DNA from: an uncultured Clostridia bacterium
GTDB taxonomy: Bacteria > Bacillota > Clostridia > Peptostreptococcales > Anaerovoracaceae
DNA: 9,188 bases
Direction of reading: 5' to 3'
Assembly: GCA_934255435.1 (NCBI GenBank)
Contig: CAKQNZ010000073.1
Location: 1-9,188 of the forward strand
Of the stretch, positions 5,615 to 9,188 are shown piece by piece (the first letter of the stretch is position 1; the number at the start of each line of letters is the position of its first letter). Made by a program: the position numbers and the translations under genes. The notes below the pieces were generated by a model. The model saw only the letters and a program-made list of their open reading frames with translations. It did no database searches and was not told the DNA's origin.

Positions 5615-7624
5615 CTACGCTCCTACTCTGTTGTGAAGGTTGTATTCTTCGTCAAATTCTTTTCTTGATCTGCGTGCGATAGCAACTACTACAGCTACCA
5701 TGACCAGGATAGCGATAAGTCCAGGGATGAATCCTGTACCGATTCCAGCACCAGTGATGATGGAACCTACGTGGTATACCAGGAACGCTACTGTATAGCC
5801 TGTGCAGAGCTGGAGACCTATAGCACCCCACAGCCACTTAGCGCTCTTCATTTCTGAGTTCATAGCTCCGATAGCTGCGAAGCAAGGAGGTGTGAACAGG
5901 TTGAACATGAGGTATGCCAGTGCAGTTACTGAAGTTAGACCCATTGTAAGGGCAACTTCATTAGCTCCGCCTGTCAGTGCCAGTTCATCTGTATCGATGA
6001 AGTTTGTAATAGCATATACTACAGCCAGTGTACCTACAACATTTTCCTTAGCAATGAAACCTGTGATAGCTGCTGCTGCCAGCTGCCATGCACCGAATCC
6101 GAGAGGGATCAGCAGTACAGCGAATGGTGAAGCGATACTTGCCAGTATCGAAGTATCTGCTGCACCTTCTTCAACGACCTGAAAGTGCCAGTTGAATGTC
6201 TGCATGAGCTGTACAACACAGTTGCAGACCAGGATAATAGTAGCTGCCTTTTTAATGTATGCTCTTGCACGCTCCAGCATGGAGATGAATGCTCTCTTTA
6301 TACTTGGCACCTTGTACTTAGGCAGCTCCATTATGAAGAATGATTTTCTGTATTTGTAACCTGTAACTACTTTTACAAGCAGTGCTCCCAGGAATATGAG
6401 CAGGATACCAACAAAGTACATCAGAGTTCCTACCCATGATGCTCCTGCAAAGAATGCACTTGAGAACAGCGCGATTACTGGCAGCTTGGCTCCGCAAGGG
6501 ATGAACGTAGTGAGCATTGCAGTCGCTCTTCTTTCTCTGTCATCACGTATAGTACGGCTTGCCATGATTCCCGGTATTCCGCATCCTGTACCGATTACGA
6601 TAGGGATTATGGATTTTCCGGAAAGACCTACTCTCTTGAATATAGGATCCATAACGACACTTACACGTGCCATATATCCGCAGTCTTCAAGAAGTGCGAT
6701 CAGGAAGTACATTACCATTACCAGCGGCAGGAAACCTACTACGGCACCTACACCGCCTACGATACCATCAGCCAGTATAGCTGATACTAACGCCGGACTG
6801 TTTTCCAGCTGAGCTGATACCCATCCCTTGAAAGTCTCGATCCAGCCAACAAGCCAGTCTGCGATTAGTGGTCCCAGCTTTGACTGTGATATATCAAACA
6901 CCAGCCACATAGCTATGGCGAATACGATTATGCCAACCACTTTGTTTGTTAGGAATCTGTCGACTTTATCCTGTTTTGTTTCTTCATTTGTATGTATCTG
7001 ACGTTTTTCTACAGCCTTTACGATTTCGTTTACTGCTGAGAAACGCTTTCTGTCTTCTCTGTCAACAGCGTCTTTATCGTGAAGGTCGATATCCGCCTGT
7101 ACATAAGGGGCTTTCTGACCTTTGCCCTTTAATGCAACTGCTGTTTTTATAACTTCTTTCAGACCTGCATCTTTAGCAGATGTGGATACTGTCTTTATTA
7201 CAGGACAGTTGAGTTTTTCTGACAGAAGTTTTTCGTCGATTTCTGTGTGTTCTTTTGCGTTTATATCACTCTTGTTAAGTGCTACGACAACAGGAATGCC
7301 CAGTTCAAGCAGCTGAGTAGTAAAGAACAGACTTCTGCTCAGGTTTGTTGCGTCAACTATGTTTACGATAGCATCAGGATTCTCATGTCTTACGAATCCG
7401 CTTGTGATACTTTCTTCAGGAGTGAACGGAGACATCGAATATGCACCCGGCAGATCGACTGCCACAAGCTCTTCAGAGGTTCCGGCGAACTCTGACTTTA
7501 TGTCACTCTCCTTCATTCCTACTGTAACTCCGGCCCAGTTACCTACTCGCTCGTTTCTTCCTGTCAGCGCATTGAACATTGTTGTCTTACCACTGTTGGG
7601 ATTGCCGGCAAAAGCAATTCTCAT
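5615..7624 (-). CDS. feoB: Ferrous iron transporter FeoB
   Basis: FeoB is the inner-membrane Fe(II) permease with a cytosolic G-protein domain. The 669-residue protein has G1 GNPNSGKT (7-14), the G2 region VGNWAGVTV with Thr34, G3 DLPG (57-60), G4 NKSD (117-120) and a G5-like STSA (147-150). A helical linker follows to ~220, then membrane spans from ~228 onward. The first Gate motif holds GTGCGIPGIMASRT with Cys348 and TFIPCGAKLP with Cys377. The second includes TGFIAKENVVGT (521-532) and FTPPCFAAIGAM with Cys581. The GTGCGIPG form differs from the GFGCNVPA form of enterobacterial FeoB and, as far as I recall, is common in clostridia. The ATG has GGAGG 7 bases upstream. feoA lies 109 bases upstream, beyond a terminator hairpin and an operator-like palindrome; the FeoB-associated gene follows 4 bases after the stop. 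Iron is the likely substrate, though some FeoB homologues carry manganese. Confidence 0.96.
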   Translation of the reverse strand: MRIAFAGNPNSGKTTMFNALTGRNERVGNWAGVTVGMKESDIKSEFAGTSEELVAVDLPGAYSMSPFTPEESITSGFVRHENPDAIVNIVDATNLSRSLFFTTQLLELGIPVVVALNKSDINAKEHTEIDEKLLSEKLNCPVIKTVSTSAKDAGLKEVIKTAVALKGKGQKAPYVQADIDLHDKDAVDREDRKRFSAVNEIVKAVEKRQIHTNEETKQDKVDRFLTNKVVGIIVFAIAMWLVFDISQSKLGPLIADWLVGWIETFKGWVSAQLENSPALVSAILADGIVGGVGAVVGFLPLVMVMYFLIALLEDCGYMARVSVVMDPIFKRVGLSGKSIIPIVIGTGCGIPGIMASRTIRDDRERRATAMLTTFIPCGAKLPVIALFSSAFFAGASWVGTLMYFVGILLIFLGALLVKVVTGYKYRKSFFIMELPKYKVPSIKRAFISMLERARAYIKKAATIILVCNCVVQLMQTFNWHFQVVEEGAADTSILASIASPFAVLLIPLGFGAWQLAAAAITGFIAKENVVGTLAVVYAITNFIDTDELALTGGANEVALTMGLTSVTALAYLMFNLFTPPCFAAIGAMNSEMKSAKWLWGAIGLQLCTGYTVAFLVYHVGSIITGAGIGTGFIPGLIAILVMVAVVVAIARRSRKEFDEEYNLHNRVGA

Positions 7625-7668
7625 ATTATATCCTCCTCAAATTTATTGCTTCGTTTTATTTATCCACC

Positions 7669-7688
7669 GTTAGTTAACGAAAACTAAC
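7669..7688 (-). promoter_or_regulatory. Operator-like inverted repeat upstream of feoB
   Basis: GTTAGTT-N6-AACTAAC is a perfect 7-bp inverted repeat spanning 20 bases, 45 bases before the feoB ATG. Read on the minus strand it is GTTAGTT-N5-TAACT-AAC. The repeat at 7998-8020 before feoA reads GTTAGTT-N5-TAACT-TAAC on the same strand. Two matching sites before two iron-uptake genes point to a shared metal-responsive repressor. The TTAG/CTAA ends look more like a DtxR/IdeR-type site than a Fur box, but the regulator is inferred. No strong -35/-10 pair is obvious here (a weak -10-like GATAAA lies just downstream). Confidence 0.6.
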
Positions 7689-7698
7689 AGCTTCTCGT

Positions 7699-7727
7699 AA
7701 AAAATAGCGATGTAAATCACTATTTTT
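7699..7727 (-). terminator. Intrinsic terminator/attenuator between feoA and feoB
   Basis: On the minus strand AAAAATAGTGA (7717-7727) pairs with TCGCTATTTTT (7700-7710) over 11 positions with a 6-base loop and a sixth T at 7699. One pair is U-G in the minus-strand RNA but would be a C/A mismatch in plus-strand RNA, so the structure is made for this transcription direction. It begins 6 bases after the feoA stop. The stem is A/U-rich, so termination may be partial, which would set the feoA:feoB ratio. Confidence 0.72.
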
Positions 7728-7733
7728 GTTGCC

Positions 7734-7946
7734 TTATACTAATATAGAAGCTGCCAGCTCGTTGTCTATGTTGTATCTGCCGTCTTTGATAGATACAACA
7801 CATCCTCCTTTTCTCTGAGATATCACAGTAATAGGTTCACCGCTGTAGCACCCCAGCCTGAAAAGAAACGCTGTCATTTCTTCATCATTGGTCTGAATAT
7901 CCTTGATAATATAAGTTTCACCAATATTCGCTTCTCTAAGATCCAT
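7734..7946 (-). CDS. feoA: Ferrous iron transport protein FeoA
   Basis: FeoA is a small cytosolic SH3-like protein that supports FeoB-mediated Fe(II) uptake, probably by contacting FeoB. The 70-residue sequence has the family pattern: MDLREANIGETYIIKDI as the first strands, the central helix ending in FRLGCYSGEPITVI (about 29-42), then KGGCVVSIKDGRYNID (46-61), and the closing LAASILV. The length is normal (about 70-80). ATG 7946 has AGGAGG 5 bases upstream. A TTGACA-type promoter and an operator-like palindrome precede it, and a hairpin terminator follows at once. feoA is therefore not simply fused into the feoB message, although they are neighbours in the same direction. Confidence 0.92.
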   Translation of the reverse strand: MDLREANIGETYIIKDIQTNDEEMTAFLFRLGCYSGEPITVISQRKGGCVVSIKDGRYNIDNELAASILV

Positions 7947-7997
7947 GGCTGCCTCCTGCTTTTCATAAAATATTGCTTATTGCACAACAACACATCC

Positions 7998-8020
7998 GGT
8001 TAAGTTATCACTAACTAACC
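7998..8020 (-). promoter_or_regulatory. Operator-like inverted repeat upstream of feoA
   Basis: On the minus strand the site reads GGTTAGTTAGTG then ATAACTTAACC, an imperfect palindrome with GGTTA/TAACC ends and the shared core GTTAGTT-N5-TAACT also found at 7669-7688 before feoB. It lies 10 bases downstream of the -10 of the TTGACA promoter (8031-8059), across the likely transcription start. It would also cover the -35/-10 spacer of an alternative TTGTCA-N16-GATAAC promoter. Either placement suits a repressor that blocks transcription when iron is sufficient. Confidence 0.62.
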
Positions 8021-8030
8021 TTCTTTGACA

Positions 8031-8059
8031 AGTTTAAAACAAAATGGATTCATTGTCAA
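8031..8059 (-). promoter_or_regulatory. Sigma-A-type promoter of feoA
   Basis: On the minus strand a perfect -35 TTGACA (8054-8059) is followed after 17 bases by TAAACT (8031-8036), four of six matches to TATAAT. Transcription would begin near 8024, beside the operator-like repeat at 7998-8020, leaving a leader of about 75 bases before feoA. A second possible pair, TTGTCA-N16-GATAAC, lies slightly downstream. Confidence 0.65.
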
Positions 8060-8104
8060 CAGTTTTCGTACTAAATTATTTTTTTTCAATTTATATCCCG
8101 GAAC

Positions 8105-8142
8105 AAAAAACAGACCCATATCATTCGGAGATATGAAGTCTG
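8105..8142 (-). terminator. Rho-independent terminator after the AbrB-like gene
   Basis: On the minus strand CAGACTTCATATC pairs with GATATGGGTCTG (12 pairs with one U-G pair and a single bulged U), with a 7-base loop, followed by six Ts (8110-8105). It lies about 62 bases after the stop of the AbrB-like gene and ends that unit before the feoA promoter. Confidence 0.85.
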
Positions 8143-8204
8143 CCCTTAATACTTTATCGTTATCGCTCACTGAAAGGTGCATTTATCTGCTATCTGCTGT
8201 ATTT

Positions 8205-8447
8205 TTAAAGTTCCTGCAGTTCTCTGATACAGCCTGCACATACGTTCTTGCCCTTGATCTGTCTGATCCCGTCTGAGCTTCCGCAGAATATGCATGCCGG
8301 CTGATATTTCTTGAGCATTATGGATTCACCATCCACATATATTTCGAGAGGATCTTTTATCTCGATATCGAGTGTTCTCCTCAGTTCTATAGGGAGAACG
8401 ATTCTTCCCAGTTCGTCAACTTTTCTAACAATTCCTGTAGCTTTCAT
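8205..8447 (-). CDS. AbrB-family transition-state regulator with C-terminal zinc ribbon
   Basis: This is an 80-residue DNA-binding protein of the AbrB/SpoVT swapped-hairpin family. Residues 1-49 closely follow Bacillus AbrB: KATGIVRKVDELGRIVLPIE, then LRRTLDIEIKDPLEIYVDG, ending SIMLKKYQP. AbrB-type proteins act as dimers or tetramers on AT-rich promoters and repress post-exponential genes during growth. The C-terminal part is unlike the multimerisation tail of B. subtilis AbrB: it is a short module with Cys52/Cys55 (CIFCG) and Cys70/Cys73 (CAGC), which should bind Zn(II). The start has AAGGAG 7 bases upstream. It follows the small membrane protein gene with a 24-base gap, probably in one transcript, and is next to spmA. 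The role in transition-state or sporulation control is inferred from homology and neighbourhood; its targets are unknown. Confidence 0.93.
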   Translation of the reverse strand: MKATGIVRKVDELGRIVLPIELRRTLDIEIKDPLEIYVDGESIMLKKYQPACIFCGSSDGIRQIKGKNVCAGCIRELQEL

Positions 8448-8471
8448 CAGTAAACTCCTTTCTGCTTTATT

Positions 8472-8804
8472 TCATCGAATGTTTTTATCAGATGCTGCGT
8501 TTTTTAACATCATCAGAGATTTTACAAAAGAAGTCAGAGCGGTGAACATATTCTCTTTGCCACTCAATGCATCCTTTACCGATTCAACAGAATCCGAAAC
8601 ATTGGATATTATCCCGTCAACATCCTTGCTCCGGTCTGCAGCAATTTCTGAAACGACTTCAACGTCTTTGAGTATTTTATTGGTACGCTCAACAGTTACT
8701 ATCAGCCTTCTCAGAAGCTTTATCAAATAGGCGATAAGAACGACAACGGCTGCAGCAATGACAACAAGAGCCAGTACCTTGATATCAATAGTCACACTCA
8801 TCAT
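8472..8804 (-). CDS. Small membrane-anchored coiled-coil protein, DUF948-like
   Basis: This 110-residue protein has no clear named function. Residues ~8-30 form one hydrophobic span (VLALVVIAAAVVVLIAYLI), followed by a basic edge KLLRR that suggests a cytosolic C-terminus. From ~33 to 105 it is a long polar heptad-like helix (TVERTNKILKDVEVVSEIA, then SNVSDSVESVKDALSG). This layout recalls DUF948/YtxG-type general stress proteins of Bacillota; the match is by pattern only. The start at 8804 (Met-Met-Ser) has AGGAGG 5 bases upstream; the second Met at 8801 is an alternative. The frame stays open 19 codons further upstream, but that would run through the ribosome binding site and promoter. It is the first gene of a unit with the AbrB-like regulator and is divergent from spmA. 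Confidence 0.8.
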   Translation of the reverse strand: MMSVTIDIKVLALVVIAAAVVVLIAYLIKLLRRLIVTVERTNKILKDVEVVSEIAADRSKDVDGIISNVSDSVESVKDALSGKENMFTALTSFVKSLMMLKNAASDKNIR

Positions 8805-8829
8805 TAATCCCTCCTGTCTGTTATATACC

Positions 8830-8858
8830 ATTATCACATAAAATGGAAAATTCTTCAA
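8830..8858 (-). promoter_or_regulatory. Extended -10 promoter of the membrane protein/AbrB-like unit
   Basis: On the minus strand TTGAAG (8853-8858) is followed after 17 bases by GATAAT (8830-8835). The base triplet TGT just before the -10 makes an extended TGn element. Transcription would begin near 8823, about 19 bases before the start codon. It lies in the 100-base divergent gap shared with spmA. Confidence 0.75.
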
Positions 8859-8904
8859 CATATTTTTTTAAAACATGAATAATTTAATTCAGGAGGATAT
8901 TATC

Positions 8905-9188
8905 ATGATGAATTACATATGGGGTGGTATGCTTGTTACAGGTATAGTATTCGCCCTTGCAAACGGATCATGTGCTGATTTTACAGACGGACTTATGGGA
9001 AGCTGCACCGATGCAGTCGAATTTATCCTGTCTCTGGCAGGTATAATGGCTGTATGGAGCGGACTTATGAAAATAGCAGAGCAGTCAGGTCTTATCGAAA
9101 AAATATCACATATGCTTAAACCGCTTATGACATATCTTTTCCCTGAAGAGAAAAACGAACACATCATTTCCATGATGATAATGAGCTT
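8905..9188 (+). CDS. spmA: Spore maturation protein A (SpmA), N-terminal part, cut by window edge
   Basis: The frame opens at ATG 8905 and runs off the right edge after 94 complete codons. SpmA is an integral membrane protein of the nucleoside-recognition/Gate-domain family which, with SpmB, is needed for full spore-core dehydration and maturation. Seen are a start MMNYIWGGMLVTGIVFALANG (first span) and a second hydrophobic segment containing LAGIMAVWSGLMKIAEQSGL (44-63), the SpmA hallmark, followed by LKPLMTYLFPEE (71-82). AGGAGG (8891-8896) lies 8 bases before the first ATG. The 100-base gap upstream is shared with a divergent promoter. I see no convincing sigma-A or sporulation-sigma promoter for spmA; an AATAAT at 8878-8883 is too close to the ribosome binding site to be persuasive. 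spmB is expected just beyond the window. Confidence 0.9.
   Translation, partial: MMNYIWGGMLVTGIVFALANGSCADFTDGLMGSCTDAVEFILSLAGIMAVWSGLMKIAEQSGLIEKISHMLKPLMTYLFPEEKNEHIISMMIMS

Noticed and set aside
5230..5682. Plus-strand open frame opposite the FeoB-associated gene
   Set aside because: Antisense to a recognised short gene, no ribosome binding site, no motif.
8025..8276. Plus-strand open frame between feoA and the AbrB-like gene
   Set aside because: Runs through the feoA promoter and the AbrB-gene terminator, then antisense into the AbrB-like gene; no supporting signal.
8878..8883. AATAAT as a -10 for spmA with TCAACA at 8855-8860 (17-base spacing)
   Set aside because: The start point would fall directly against the ribosome binding site, and TCAACA is a poor -35. 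A sporulation-sigma promoter was looked for but no full match was found.
8913..9173. Minus-strand open frame opposite the right edge
   Set aside because: Antisense to clearly recognisable spmA coding sequence.
1..9188. CRISPR array, tRNA/rRNA, insertion sequence, prophage or defence genes
   Set aside because: No regularly spaced repeats, transposase or integrase motifs, or RNA gene signatures were seen on either strand.

Overview
The window reads as chromosomal DNA of an anaerobic, endospore-forming member of the Bacillota (class Clostridia). The grounds are a rubrerythrin, a feo system with a FeoB-associated Cys-rich membrane peptide, an AbrB-type regulator, the start of the spore maturation gene spmA, strong AGGAGG ribosome binding sites, and promoters close to the housekeeping (sigma-A) consensus. 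I cannot name a family or genus with confidence. There is no rRNA, tRNA, CRISPR array, insertion sequence or phage gene, and base composition looks even throughout. This is mostly core genome.

Layout. Bases 1-407 (+) are the 3' end of a NodB-type polysaccharide deacetylase. It converges on a minus-strand operon at 3096-449, prmA - rsmE - D-2-hydroxyacid dehydrogenase, with a promoter at 3128-3156. Next on the minus strand is rubrerythrin (3762-3226), ended by a hairpin at 3171-3208. Then comes murA (5138-3867), with a TTG start, its own promoter at 5174-5202 and a terminator at 3815-3847. Between murA and the feo cluster lie two consecutive terminator-like hairpins. The feo cluster (7946-5407, minus) is feoA - [terminator hairpin + operator-like inverted repeat] - feoB - FeoB-associated peptide. 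A matching inverted repeat lies in the feoA promoter region. Upstream, an AbrB-like regulator with a C-terminal zinc ribbon (8447-8205) follows a small membrane/coiled-coil protein (8804-8472). These are transcribed divergently from spmA (8905 to the right edge, +).

How the genes fit together. PrmA and RsmE both methylate the translation machinery: ribosomal protein L11 and 16S rRNA U1498. The oxidoreductase behind them is a translationally close passenger. MurA commits UDP-GlcNAc to peptidoglycan. The feo genes take up ferrous iron, which rubrerythrin-type enzymes need. FeoA and FeoB look separately controlled by one metal-responsive repressor, because near-identical sites precede each gene. 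The AbrB-like regulator next to spmA suggests a growth-transition/sporulation neighbourhood.

The least ordinary observations are the duplicated operator with a terminator between feoA and feoB, the orphan second hairpin between the feo cluster and murA (possible small RNA), and a roughly 14-residue in-frame gap in the nucleotide-binding domain of the dehydrogenase. I found no wholly new system.
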